NCBI RefSeq assembly: GCF_014653175.1
Contig: NZ_BNAG01000003.1
Location: forward strand, 62,001 to 126,000
DNA from: Roseivirga thermotolerans
Lineage (GTDB): Bacteria > Bacteroidota > Bacteroidia > Cytophagales > Cyclobacteriaceae
Reading direction: 5' to 3'
Length of the DNA stretch: 64,000 nt
Notes under the pieces: generated by a model
What the model was told of the DNA's origin: nothing
The model's input: the letters and a program-made list of their open reading frames with translations, nothing else
The model's database searches: none
Shown here: piece after piece, positions 42,260 to 51,091 of the stretch
Layout of the letters: each line of letters starts with the position of its first letter
Position numbering within the stretch: position 1 is the first letter of the stretch
Position numbers and translations under genes: made by a program

Positions 42260-43207
42260 ATGAGGTTTCTCAGGCCAATTGTCTTTGCATCTTTATTAAT
42301 TTCTTTTGGGCTACAGGCTCAAACCGAGTTTAGAAACCGCGAGTTTTCTATTGTCAATGAAAATGACGTGTACCTGTTTCTCGGCATTGATCGGTACTAC
42401 TCCAATGGAATGTTCTTTAACTACCGCTTCTTGCCCAAAAACAAAAAATCTTCCAAAAAAGTAATTTATGAAGTGGGGCTGGCTCAGCGTTTTTGGACTC
42501 CCCAAGACCTGCGAATAATAAACCCCGAGGCCTATTACAGGCCTTATGCCGGACTGCTCAATGGTAATTTTCAAGTGGCCGAATTCCCTGAAACCTATAA
42601 ACGCATTAGCTACGGCATAGAGCTGGGAGTGATAGGCAAGGCATCCGGAGCGCAGGCATTTCAGGAATGGTACCATAAGCAGTTTGGCTTTCCACAACCG
42701 CAGGGGTGGAAAAACCAAATACCCAATGGATTTGTGTTTAATTTTTCGCTAGAGTATAACCGGCAGTTTGTGCTGGTGCCAAGCCGGTTCGATCTAATAA
42801 CCACATCGGCCATGCAGTTGGGCAACGCCTTTGTGAATGCCAGGCAGCGAATAGACCTGAGGTTTGGACATTTGAGGAGTCTTAGTAAGAGTGCTTTTGT
42901 GAATGCCCTGATTGGCGAAGGTAGCCGCAGCATGGAAACCCACAACTACTTCTTTTTAGGCTATGGTTTGGAAGGTGTGGTACACAACGCTACCATACAG
43001 GGGCATGCCTTTAACGCCAATGCCCCACACACTGAAGAAATAATGCCTTGGGTGAGGCACATGCGCCTGGGGTGGGCTACCAGCTCAGAAAACTCTACTC
43101 TTAAAGTAACCTATAACTGGCTGAGTAAAGAGGTGCGTGGCCGTGCAGGAAGGCACGCCTACATAGGTCTTGAACTGCAGCTAAGATTTGTGCCCAAGCG
43201 TCAGTAG
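42260..43207 (+). CDS. LpxR-like outer-membrane lipid A deacylase family protein, 315 aa
   Basis: I start at ATG 42260, giving a signal peptide MRFLRPIVFASLLISFGLQA; an upstream TTG at 42239 falls in the inverted repeat. The mature start EFSIVNENDVYLFLGIDRYY and SNGMFFNYRFLPKNK, with later YRPYAGLLNGNF and GWATSSENSTLKVTYNWLSK, match the DUF2219/LpxR barrel family, which removes acyl chains from lipid A in the outer membrane. Activity in this organism is inferred. Confidence 0.78.
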   Translation: MRFLRPIVFASLLISFGLQAQTEFRNREFSIVNENDVYLFLGIDRYYSNGMFFNYRFLPKNKKSSKKVIYEVGLAQRFWTPQDLRIINPEAYYRPYAGLLNGNFQVAEFPETYKRISYGIELGVIGKASGAQAFQEWYHKQFGFPQPQGWKNQIPNGFVFNFSLEYNRQFVLVPSRFDLITTSAMQLGNAFVNARQRIDLRFGHLRSLSKSAFVNALIGEGSRSMETHNYFFLGYGLEGVVHNATIQGHAFNANAPHTEEIMPWVRHMRLGWATSSENSTLKVTYNWLSKEVRGRAGRHAYIGLELQLRFVPKRQ

Positions 43208-43213
43208 GGGGTG

Positions 43214-44071
43214 TCAGTCACTAAAGAAGGTTAAGGTCTTTTCCAAAGCCAATTCAAGGTCTTGAGGAAGACTTTTATCCATATGCGGATGCCGAGCTCC
43301 AAAAGTATGGTTGGCCTTGTTCAGGATAAAAAGCTTGCTCTCCGGTTTCCATTGATGCAGTTGAAAAGCTGCATTTATATTGACAGTTTCATCGTTTGTG
43401 CCATGTATAATAAGCATTGGTTGCCATACTTTCTCCATAGCCCTGGCTATAAGGAATCGGTCTCCGTTTCTGGAGAAATCTTCGGCAAACTGATAGTACA
43501 TGGGGTAATCTTCTCCGGTTCGGGAGTTTTTTACATACACCACCCCATGAGTTTTCCAGTAAGTGAGTTCAGCTTCGGTAAAACGAGAAGCAAAGTCGTG
43601 GACAGAAGCCCATGTGGCCAGCTTTTTTATTCGAGCATCTTCTGCCGCTTTAATAATAGATATACCCCCTCCGCGGCTGTGCCCGATCAGGTATATGCGG
43701 TTTAGGTCTAAGTTTTGTATTTCCTTGCTCAGGGTTAGTTCCAGATAGGTAAGGAGCCTGTCTATATCTTCAATTTCCCGGCTAAAATTGTTGTAGCCAA
43801 AAGCCTCCTTGTCTGTAATCTCATTTAGATTTTCAGGAGTTACGCCATTGTAAGAAAAGTTGAACTTGAGAAAGCAGAAGCCCTCCAGAGCTGCTTTTTC
43901 CGAAAGAAGAGACCAGGGCCCCCAATCTTTAAATCCCTTAAAGCCATGGGCAAAGAGAATGATGGGCTTGGCAATACCATTGTTTAGATAGGTAATGTCG
44001 GCAGTTATTGGTTTTTGATTTAAGCTTCCTTCAATTAAAAGTTCTTTTTTCGTCAGTTCCTGCACCTCCAT
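43214..44071 (-). CDS. alpha/beta hydrolase, dienelactone hydrolase-like, 285 aa
   Basis: The nucleophile elbow GHSRGGG (YLIGHSRGGGISIIKAAEDA), the oxyanion-side ILFAHGFKGFKDWG and the late HGTNDETVN aspartate plus KANHTFGARHP histidine give a complete Ser-Asp-His set. No signal peptide, so it is cytoplasmic. The substrate is unknown. It is convergent with the LpxR-like gene, 6 bases away. Confidence 0.85.
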   Translation of the reverse strand: MEVQELTKKELLIEGSLNQKPITADITYLNNGIAKPIILFAHGFKGFKDWGPWSLLSEKAALEGFCFLKFNFSYNGVTPENLNEITDKEAFGYNNFSREIEDIDRLLTYLELTLSKEIQNLDLNRIYLIGHSRGGGISIIKAAEDARIKKLATWASVHDFASRFTEAELTYWKTHGVVYVKNSRTGEDYPMYYQFAEDFSRNGDRFLIARAMEKVWQPMLIIHGTNDETVNINAAFQLHQWKPESKLFILNKANHTFGARHPHMDKSLPQDLELALEKTLTFFSD

Positions 44072-44139
44072 CCTTCGAATTTATGTTTATGTTTTTGCCG
44101 TTGCTAGTTTACCTATTAATATTGTAGCACTCAAGTCTA

Positions 44140-45114
44140 ATGGCTCTTCAACTCAAAGAAATACAGGCGCCCATAGCCTCGGAAATGATAGATTTCGAGG
44201 AGAAATTCCGTTCCTTCATGAAGAGCAAAGTCTTCTTGCTCGATAAAATCATGAGTTACATAGTGAAGCGCAAAGGAAAACAAATGCGCCCTATGTTTGT
44301 ATTTCTTACAGCAGGAGCCTGTGGGCAAATTACCGATAGAACCTACAGAGGAGCTTCTTTAATAGAATTACTGCACACTGCCACCTTGGTGCACGATGAT
44401 GTGGTAGACGATTCGAACTTCAGAAGAGGGTTTTTCTCTATCAATGCACTTTGGAAAAATAAGATTGCCGTATTGGTGGGCGATTACCTGTTATCACGCG
44501 GGTTGTTGCTCTCGGTAGATCATGAAGATTTCGACCTGCTAAAGATAGTCTCAGAGGCTGTTCGCGAGATGTCTGAAGGAGAGTTGCTTCAAATGGCCAA
44601 GGCCCGCAACCTGGATATTACGGAAGAAATCTACTATGATGTGATCAGGCAGAAAACCGCCTCGCTCATTGCTTCATGCTGTGCGGTAGGGGCGGCTTCA
44701 TCGGGGGCGTCTTTGCAAACCATTCAAAAAATGAAAGAGTTTGGTCTTAACGTAGGTATGGCTTTCCAGATAAAAGACGATCTCTTTGATTATGGCACCA
44801 GTGAAATTGGCAAACCATTGGGGATAGATATTAAGGAAAAGAAAATGACCCTTCCGCTTATTTATGCTCTTTCCAAGGCCAGTAATGGAGATAGACGAAG
44901 AATCAAGAGTATTGTAAAGAGCAACAGGCAAACCAATAAAAAAGTACAAGAGGTAATAGACTATGTGAAGCAGTCCGGGGGTATTGAGTACGCTAAGGAG
45001 GTAATGCAAGGGTATTATCAGAAATCGCGAGAGGTGCTTTTAGATTTGCCTGAAACGGCCTACCGCCAGAGTTTGCTCGATCTTGTGCAGTTTACCATTG
45101 AACGTTCAAAATAG
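44140..45114 (+). CDS. polyprenyl diphosphate synthase, 324 aa
   Basis: Both aspartate-rich motifs are present: LVHDDVVDDSNFRRG (first DDxxD) and FQIKDDLFDYGTSEIGKPLG (second), with KGKQMRPMFVFLTAG upstream for pyrophosphate binding. It should condense isopentenyl diphosphate units into a C35-C45 chain for quinones. Product length cannot be read by eye. A nested hairpin follows its stop at 45118-45143. Confidence 0.9.
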   Translation: MALQLKEIQAPIASEMIDFEEKFRSFMKSKVFLLDKIMSYIVKRKGKQMRPMFVFLTAGACGQITDRTYRGASLIELLHTATLVHDDVVDDSNFRRGFFSINALWKNKIAVLVGDYLLSRGLLLSVDHEDFDLLKIVSEAVREMSEGELLQMAKARNLDITEEIYYDVIRQKTASLIASCCAVGAASSGASLQTIQKMKEFGLNVGMAFQIKDDLFDYGTSEIGKPLGIDIKEKKMTLPLIYALSKASNGDRRRIKSIVKSNRQTNKKVQEVIDYVKQSGGIEYAKEVMQGYYQKSREVLLDLPETAYRQSLLDLVQFTIERSK

Positions 45115-45117
45115 TAA

Positions 45118-45143
45118 CACCCGATGAAGGTCTTCAACGGGTG
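45118..45143 (+). terminator. hairpin after the polyprenyl synthase gene, possible terminator
   Basis: CACCCG (45118-45123) pairs with CGGGTG (45138-45143), enclosing GAAG/CTTC. No T-run follows, so termination by this hairpin alone is doubtful. Confidence 0.35.
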
Positions 45144-45567
45144 CTATTCAGTTAGTAGTTTAAGTATTTACTTGTAGTCCGACAAGGGTTCTGAGCCTCG
45201 TCTCCCTAACAACAATTCTATTTGATTATAACCTTATTGTCCGCCTCAAACTTTGGTTAGAACGGCTCAATTGTAGTGGTCAAACGTCATGCGTCAGACG
45301 GTGATTTTGTTGAGCTTAATAAGGGGTTGAGTACCAATTTTGGGTCTTAAATTTGGCTCAGGTCGTCTGGTTTTTGAAAATCTTGGGGAAATCTCCCACC
45401 GCATACCACTTTTCTTCACAGTTCATGTTTTTTCGACATAATAGTTCGAAATTTGACATTATTTATCTGATTTACAGGTATTTACGATTTTATTGCGTGA
45501 GGTGGATTAATGAAAAGAAATGAGCTCAGGTAGCGCAAAATCGAATGATTTTCTTAAATTTTCAGTC
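45144..45567. other. long intergenic region before mraZ without a recognised gene
   Basis: About 420 bases carry no convincing reading frame, repeat array or RNA. It is AT-rich towards mraZ. It may hold further upstream control sites of the division cluster; I see no specific motif before the periodic boxes at 45571. Confidence 0.45.
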
Positions 45568-45570
45568 AAA

Positions 45571-45606
45571 GTGGGAAAAAAAGGAAAAAAGTGGGGTGAA
45601 GTGGAA
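45571..45606 (+). promoter_or_regulatory. MraZ-type operator: boxes at exact 10-bp period
   Basis: GTGGGA (45571), AAGGAA (45581), GTGGGG (45591) and GTGGAA (45601) start exactly ten bases apart. MraZ proteins bind tandem short G-rich boxes (TGGGN with 5-base spacers) upstream of their own gene. The boxes lie just before the -7 element at 45615, so binding would block transcription of the whole division cluster. Confidence 0.65.
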
Positions 45607-45614
45607 TGTTTTTC

Positions 45615-45622
45615 TATCTTTG
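45615..45622 (+). promoter_or_regulatory. TAnnTTTG -7 promoter element of the dcw cluster
   Basis: TATCTTTG matches the Bacteroidota -7 consensus exactly, 19 bases before the mraZ ATG. The -33 region overlaps the MraZ-type boxes. Confidence 0.6.
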
Positions 45623-45640
45623 TATTAGTTCAGGTGTGTA

Positions 45641-46087
45641 ATGACTTTTTTTACTGGTGAATATGATTGTAAGCTAGACGCTAAAGGAAGGCTTGCTTTA
45701 CCGGCCAAGGTAAAGTCTGCTTTGCCTGATGTGGCTACTCAGGAGCTGGTGCTTAGGCGCGGCTTTGAGTCTTGTCTGGTTTTGTATCCTATGATCGAGT
45801 ATAAAAAGATTATCAACCGTGTTCGGTCTTTGAGTGAATTCAACGAGGAGTATAGGAGGTTTCAAAGGAGTTTCTTTCGGGGAAATCTGGAGATAGAAAT
45901 GGATGGTTCTGGTAGAATCAACATTCCGGCCCGAATGATGAGTTATGCTTCGTTGGAGAAGGAGGTGGTTTTAGTGGGGTTGGGCAACCGGGTTGAGATC
46001 TGGAATCCTGATCTGTATGAGGAGAACCTCATTAATGACACTTCGGAGTATTCAAAGCTTGCCGAAAAGTACTTGGCTGAAGAATAA
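45641..46087 (+). CDS. mraZ: transcriptional regulator MraZ, 148 aa
   Basis: Two swapped-hairpin (AbrB-like) repeats are visible: FTGEYDCKLDAKGRLALPAK and FFRGNLEIEMDGSGRINIPA, each with the DxxGRxxxP core. Length is typical. MraZ forms a ring that binds tandem boxes upstream of its own operon and represses division and cell-wall genes; such boxes lie at 45571-45606. It is the first gene of the dcw cluster. Confidence 0.95.
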   Translation: MTFFTGEYDCKLDAKGRLALPAKVKSALPDVATQELVLRRGFESCLVLYPMIEYKKIINRVRSLSEFNEEYRRFQRSFFRGNLEIEMDGSGRINIPARMMSYASLEKEVVLVGLGNRVEIWNPDLYEENLINDTSEYSKLAEKYLAEE

Positions 46088-46093
46088 CAAGTA

Positions 46094-47023
46094 ATGGCTG
46101 AATATCATGTGCCTGTAATGCTTCAGGAATGCATTCATGGGCTCAACATCAAACCTGACGGAATTTACGTGGATGTGACCTTCGGTGGAGGAGGGCATTC
46201 AAAAGAAATACTTAAGCATTTATCTGGGGCTGGCAGGCTTTTCGGGTTCGACCAGGATGAGGATGCCAGGTTAAATGCAGAAGAAATAGATAATCGTTCT
46301 TTCACATTCGTACAAGCCAATTTCAGGTACCTCAGGCGGTTTTTAAAGTTGCATGGGGTGTCTAGGGTTGATGGTATTTTGGCAGACTTAGGTATTTCAT
46401 CGCATCAAATCGATGAGGCTTCTCGAGGGTTTTCTACCCGGGGTAACGCTGAGTTGGATATGCGCATGGATCGGTCGGCTCAAAAGACGGCAAAAACCGT
46501 AGTCAATGAATACGAAGAAAAAGACCTGCATAAGGTTTTGGGTATTTATGGCGAGGTGAAAAATGCCCGATCGTTGGCGGCTGCCATTGTGTCGAGTCGT
46601 TTTTCGCGGCCTTTCGAGACTACCTTCGATTTAATCGAGCTGTTGAAGAAGTTTGCTCCGCGAGGTAAGGAGAATAAGTACTTCGCTCAGGTGTTTCAGG
46701 CCATTCGCATTGAGGTAAATGACGAGATGGGTGCACTAGAGGAGTTTTTGCAGCAGTCAGCAGAAGTGCTCAATCCGGGAGGAAGGCTGGTGGTCATGAG
46801 TTATCACTCGCTGGAAGATCGGATGGTCAAAAACTACATCAACAAAGGCAAGGTGTTTGGCGAGGTGGAGAAAGATTTTTTTGGAAATGAATTAAAGCCC
46901 TTTAGGGCAGTGAATAGAAAGCCGGTAACGGCAAACCAACAAGAACTAACAAAAAACAGCCGATCGAGAAGTGCAAAGCTTCGCGTAGCTGAGCGTATTG
47001 AAAATGGCAGAAAACAGGTTTAA
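46094..47023 (+). CDS. rsmH: 16S rRNA (cytosine(1402)-N4)-methyltransferase RsmH, 309 aa
   Basis: The N-terminus YHVPVMLQECIHGLNIKPDG with YVDVTFGGGGHSKEILKHL is the SAM-binding start of RsmH/MraW, and ILADLGISSHQIDEASRGFS with DMRMDRSA is the family hallmark. It methylates C1402 of 16S rRNA. It starts 6 bases after mraZ, its usual partner, and overlaps ftsL by 20 bases. Confidence 0.95.
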   Translation: MAEYHVPVMLQECIHGLNIKPDGIYVDVTFGGGGHSKEILKHLSGAGRLFGFDQDEDARLNAEEIDNRSFTFVQANFRYLRRFLKLHGVSRVDGILADLGISSHQIDEASRGFSTRGNAELDMRMDRSAQKTAKTVVNEYEEKDLHKVLGIYGEVKNARSLAAAIVSSRFSRPFETTFDLIELLKKFAPRGKENKYFAQVFQAIRIEVNDEMGALEEFLQQSAEVLNPGGRLVVMSYHSLEDRMVKNYINKGKVFGEVEKDFFGNELKPFRAVNRKPVTANQQELTKNSRSRSAKLRVAERIENGRKQV

Positions 47024-47381
47024 AGTTAAATCGGAAAAGCAGGGCTCGGGGAAGGGATTCTTCGGGTTTTTGGCGTCCGGTTTAAAGTTAGGTTCTGCCT
47101 GGGAGTCCGGTTTTCCGGTCAAGTATCTCCCAAAAGTAGTCTTCGCGGTCTTGTTGGGTATCATCTATGTTTGGAATAACCACTATGCCGAAAGAGCAAC
47201 TCGCGAGCTGGATAGGCTCGAAGAGGAAGTGGAAGATTTGCGAGCTGACGTAACTACTCTTGAAGCAGAGTATATGTTCAGCAGTAAGCAGTCTGAAGTA
47301 GCCAAGAAGGTAAAAGAGCTTGGTTTGGAAGAAAGCAAAGAACCGCCAATCAAAATTGTTGTAGACGAAGATGAATATTAA
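47004..47381 (+). CDS. ftsL: FtsL-like division protein, 125 aa
   Basis: A short cytoplasmic part is followed by one membrane helix (VVFAVLLGIIYVWNNHYA) and a periplasmic coiled coil (ERATRELDRLEEEVEDLRAD, VTTLEAEYMFSSKQSEVAKK). This layout and the position between rsmH and ftsI identify FtsL, a divisome bridge. I use ATG 47004; a TTG two codons earlier is also possible. It overlaps ftsI by 11 bases. Confidence 0.85.
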   Translation: MAENRFKVKSEKQGSGKGFFGFLASGLKLGSAWESGFPVKYLPKVVFAVLLGIIYVWNNHYAERATRELDRLEEEVEDLRADVTTLEAEYMFSSKQSEVAKKVKELGLEESKEPPIKIVVDEDEY

Positions 47382-49479
47382 GCACTCCATACTGTTAAGG
47401 GTAAGGATAGCCTTTTTGGTGGCAGTGTTATTTGTTTTCGCTGTCATTTATAGGCTGGTCGATATCCAGATGGTTGAAGGTGATCACTGGAGGCAATTGG
47501 CAGAAGAAAGTAGCCTGGATTATAGAACCATTAAGGCTACCCGTGGAAGCATTTATGCTTCAGGAAACGATCTGCTGGCAACTTCGCTGCCATTTTACAG
47601 GTTGGCCTTCGATCCGTCTTTGGTCGATAATAAAACATTTACGTCTAATATAGACTCCCTTTCACATCTACTGTCGAAATATTTCCGGGATCATTCTTCA
47701 GACTACTATAAGAAGAAGATCTCGGAAGCTCGGCAAATGAAAAGCAGATACCTCATTCTCAACCGAGAGTTGGTCAATTACCAGGGGCGCCAGGAAATGC
47801 TCACCTGGCCAATATTTCGTTTAGGGCAAATGCGCGGTGGTGTGATTTTCGAAAAGATTGATGATCGACATCGCCCATTTAAAAAGCTGGCTCAGCGAAC
47901 CATTGGCAGAGTTAATGGAGATGGAAAAGGCGTAGTAGGTATTGAAGCTAGTTTTAATGATTACCTCTCCGGTAAAAATGGTGAGGGTCTTTTTCAGCGA
48001 GTGGCCGGTGGAAACTGGAAGCCCGTATATGCCTCAACCGATGTGCGTCCGGTAGATGGTTATGATATTCATACTACTATAGATATTAACCTGCAAGATG
48101 TAGCACAAAATGCCTTGCTAAGAGCTCTTTCAACCTATCAGGCCAACTATGGAGCTGTGGTTTTAATGGAGGTAAAAACGGGAGAAATTAAGGCTATTTC
48201 TAATCTGGAAAAACTTGAGTCCGGCAACTATGCCGAGACATACAACTTTGCCATAGGTACTACAAACGATCCAGGGTCTACTTTTAAGTTAGCTACCATG
48301 TTGGCTTTGCTGGAATCAGGCAAGGTGGAGTTGACCGACAGTGTGGATACCGGTGATGGTACCATTGAGTTTTTTGATGGTAAGCTCAAGCTTACTGATG
48401 TGAAACGTGGAGGATATGGGAAGATAACCGTTCAGGATGTATTCGAAAAATCCTCTAACGTGGGTATAGCTAAACTGGTGACTGAGCATTTTGGAGATAA
48501 CCCAAAGGAGTTTGTCGATCTCATCAAAGAAACTGGCTTAGGTCAGCCCCTTGGCTTTCAATTATTGGGCGAAGGTGAACCCTATATTAAAGATCCGAGC
48601 GATCCGTCCTGGTCCGGATCCAGCTTGCCGTGGATGTCTGTAGGTTACGAGACCGGCCTGACTCCTCTGCAAACATTGGCTTTTTATAATGCTGTTGCCA
48701 ACGATGGTAAAATGATTCAACCCATCATTGTAAAAAGCATCAACAGAGCCAATAAGCCGGTTGAGGTATTTAAGCCCAAAGTGCTGAATAAAAAGATTGC
48801 TTCTGACGAAACATTGCAGAAGCTGCGTCTTATGCTTGAAGGGGTGGTAGAACGTGGTACGGCCCAAAACATTAAGAACGAGCATTATAAGATTGCCGGG
48901 AAAACCGGTACCGCCCAGCGTTTAGTTAATGGGCGCTATATGACACAGAGCTACTATGCCTCTTTTGCTGGCTACTTTCCGGCAGAAGATCCACTCTATT
49001 CGTGCATAGTTATTATCGATAACCCAAGAGGTTGGAATCGTTATGGTGGAGATGTTTCTGCACCGGTTTTCAAAGAAATAGCCGATATGATTTATGCTCA
49101 AAACCTCGATATACATGACTCCTTCGCACCTCAGTATACTGCTGCCAACAATGGTACATTTCCTGTAATACGAGCCGGAAGGCTAGAGGAGCTCAATGAG
49201 CTATGTAATCAATTGGGCATATCTAACTATGCTGATGAGCAGGCTAGCGATTGGGTAAGGAGTTCGGTGAATAATAACGTAGTCATTTGGAAGAAAAATC
49301 ATGACAATACAGGATTGGTGCCCAATGTGGAAGGAATGACCTTGCGCGATGCGGTATACATCCTTGAAAATATAGGGTTAAAAGTTTTGGCTTCAGGCAG
49401 CGGCCGCGTGAAAAGACAGTCGGTTGGAGCTGGTGTTCGGGCAACAAAAGGAGCAACAATAGAATTAGAATTAGGCTAA
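47371..49479 (+). CDS. ftsI: septal penicillin-binding protein FtsI with C-terminal PASTA domain, 702 aa
   Basis: One N-terminal membrane anchor is followed by a dimerisation domain and a transpeptidase domain with the three penicillin-binding motifs: STFK (serine at residue 303, lysine at 306), SSN from 361, and KTGT from 511. The final 60 residues (GLVPNVEGMTLRDAVYILEN) form one PASTA domain. It cross-links septal peptidoglycan with FtsW. The stop and the murE start share a base (TAATG). Confidence 0.94.
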   Translation: MNIKHSILLRVRIAFLVAVLFVFAVIYRLVDIQMVEGDHWRQLAEESSLDYRTIKATRGSIYASGNDLLATSLPFYRLAFDPSLVDNKTFTSNIDSLSHLLSKYFRDHSSDYYKKKISEARQMKSRYLILNRELVNYQGRQEMLTWPIFRLGQMRGGVIFEKIDDRHRPFKKLAQRTIGRVNGDGKGVVGIEASFNDYLSGKNGEGLFQRVAGGNWKPVYASTDVRPVDGYDIHTTIDINLQDVAQNALLRALSTYQANYGAVVLMEVKTGEIKAISNLEKLESGNYAETYNFAIGTTNDPGSTFKLATMLALLESGKVELTDSVDTGDGTIEFFDGKLKLTDVKRGGYGKITVQDVFEKSSNVGIAKLVTEHFGDNPKEFVDLIKETGLGQPLGFQLLGEGEPYIKDPSDPSWSGSSLPWMSVGYETGLTPLQTLAFYNAVANDGKMIQPIIVKSINRANKPVEVFKPKVLNKKIASDETLQKLRLMLEGVVERGTAQNIKNEHYKIAGKTGTAQRLVNGRYMTQSYYASFAGYFPAEDPLYSCIVIIDNPRGWNRYGGDVSAPVFKEIADMIYAQNLDIHDSFAPQYTAANNGTFPVIRAGRLEELNELCNQLGISNYADEQASDWVRSSVNNNVVIWKKNHDNTGLVPNVEGMTLRDAVYILENIGLKVLASGSGRVKRQSVGAGVRATKGATIELELG

Positions 49480-50945
49480 TGGCTGTATTGAAAGACATAT
49501 TATATAAAGTCTCGTTGCAGTCGGTTTCAGGCAATATGGAAACCGAAGTAAAAGCCATTGCCTTTGACTCCAGAAAAGTGGAGGCCGGAACCGCTTTTGT
49601 AGCAGTTCGTGGTACTCAGGCCGATGGCCACGAGTATATAGAAATGGCTATAGAAAAGGGTGCCGTAGCAGTAGTTTGCGAAGAGCTACCAGAGTCTTTG
49701 GTCAATAATGTTGCTTTTGTGCAGGTGAAGGATTCTTCCAAAGCCCTCGGCTTTATGGCCGCCAATTACTATGGCAATCCTTCAGAGAAGCTTAAGCTGG
49801 TGGGAGTAACCGGCACCAACGGAAAAACCACTTGTGTTACGCTATTGCACCAGCTGTTTCGGTTGCTTGGTTACAATGCCGGTTTGCTTTCTACTGTAGT
49901 AAACAAAATTAATGAAGAGGAGCTTCCGGCTACACACACTACTCCGGATGCTATCACTTTAAATAAAACTTTGGCACAGATGGTGGCCAAAGGCTGTACT
50001 CATTGTTTTATGGAATCGAGTTCCCATGCTATCGTGCAAAACAGAATTGCAGGACTTAAGTATGAAGGAGCTGTCTTTACAAACCTTTCACATGAACACC
50101 TGGACTATCATAAAACTTTCGATGAGTACATCAAAGCGAAGAAGTTGCTGTTCGATGGGCTACCATCGACAGCCTTCGCTTTGGTTAATGCCGATGACAA
50201 AAGGGGGGCAGTAATGCTCCAGAATACCAAGGCAGCCAAGCATAAATATGCACTAAAATCTATGGCAGCCTTTAAAGCCAAAATTCTTTCCAATACACTA
50301 CAGGGTTTAGAACTGGATATTGACGGAAAGAGTGTTTGGTTTAAGCTTATAGGTGATTTCAATGCCTATAATCTGTTGGCGGTGTATGGTGCGGCTGTAC
50401 TGTTGGGAGAAGACGAAAGCATGGTGCTGGAGCAGTTGTCTAGTTTGAATCCAGCCCCCGGAAGATTCGAGCAGGTCAATTCAAATACAGGCATTACGGC
50501 ACTGGTCGATTACGCTCATACGCCCGATGCCTTGGAGAACGTACTCTCAACCATTAAGGAGTTTAGAACCGGTAACGAAAAGGTGATTACGGTAGTGGGC
50601 TGCGGGGGTAACAGAGACAAAGAGAAGAGGCCTGTTATGGCCAAGATAGCCTGTGACTTGAGCGATAAGGTAATACTGACTTCAGACAATCCCCGATTCG
50701 AAGAGCCGGGAGATATTTTGAAAGACATGCAGGCAGGGGTTTCCCCCTCCAATTTTAGGAAGACATTGGTTATTGAAGACCGCAGGGAAGCCATAAAAGC
50801 AGCTTGTGCTATGGCCGAACCCAACGATATAATACTGGTGGCCGGAAAAGGGCACGAGACTTATCAGGAAATCAAAGGAGTGCGAAGCGACTTTGACGAC
50901 CGAAAGGTGTTGAGTGAAATGCTAAATCTAATGCACCAGAAATGA
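49479..50945 (+). CDS. murE: UDP-MurNAc-L-Ala-D-Glu ligase MurE, 488 aa
   Basis: The ATP loop VTGTNGKTTCVTLL, the carbamoylated-lysine region (HEHLDYHKTFDEYIKAKK) and the amino-acid-specificity motif DNPR at 403-406 (LTSDNPRFEEPGDIL) are present. DNPR is the form found in enzymes adding meso-diaminopimelate rather than lysine. It works in the cytoplasm in peptidoglycan precursor synthesis. It begins on the last base of the ftsI stop. Confidence 0.95.
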   Translation: MAVLKDILYKVSLQSVSGNMETEVKAIAFDSRKVEAGTAFVAVRGTQADGHEYIEMAIEKGAVAVVCEELPESLVNNVAFVQVKDSSKALGFMAANYYGNPSEKLKLVGVTGTNGKTTCVTLLHQLFRLLGYNAGLLSTVVNKINEEELPATHTTPDAITLNKTLAQMVAKGCTHCFMESSSHAIVQNRIAGLKYEGAVFTNLSHEHLDYHKTFDEYIKAKKLLFDGLPSTAFALVNADDKRGAVMLQNTKAAKHKYALKSMAAFKAKILSNTLQGLELDIDGKSVWFKLIGDFNAYNLLAVYGAAVLLGEDESMVLEQLSSLNPAPGRFEQVNSNTGITALVDYAHTPDALENVLSTIKEFRTGNEKVITVVGCGGNRDKEKRPVMAKIACDLSDKVILTSDNPRFEEPGDILKDMQAGVSPSNFRKTLVIEDRREAIKAACAMAEPNDIILVAGKGHETYQEIKGVRSDFDDRKVLSEMLNLMHQK

Positions 50946-51091
50946 TGTACGATATGCAGATTACGATTTACGATTTGGGCTATACGAACAATGCCTCATG
51001 CGAATCCGGTATAGGTTCGAAATACAGTGTAGATCAAAAATCTGATATCGGAAATGGCTTGAAACTTAAAACGAGAAACAGAAAACTGTAA
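50946..51091 (+). repeat. degenerate spacer between murE and mraY
   Basis: The 146-base gap contains drifting units at both ends (GATTACGATTTACGATTTGG at the left, AAACGAGAAACAGAAAACTG at the right). A 45-codon frame runs from ATG 50954 to the mraY start (MQITIYDLGYTNNASCESGI ...), but its composition looks like translated spacer rather than a gene. Other junctions in the cluster overlap or are nearly contiguous. Confidence 0.5.

Noticed and set aside
50954-51091. 45-codon frame between murE and mraY
   Set aside because: The sequence is mostly translated short-unit spacer and overlaps the mraY start; no sign of a real protein.
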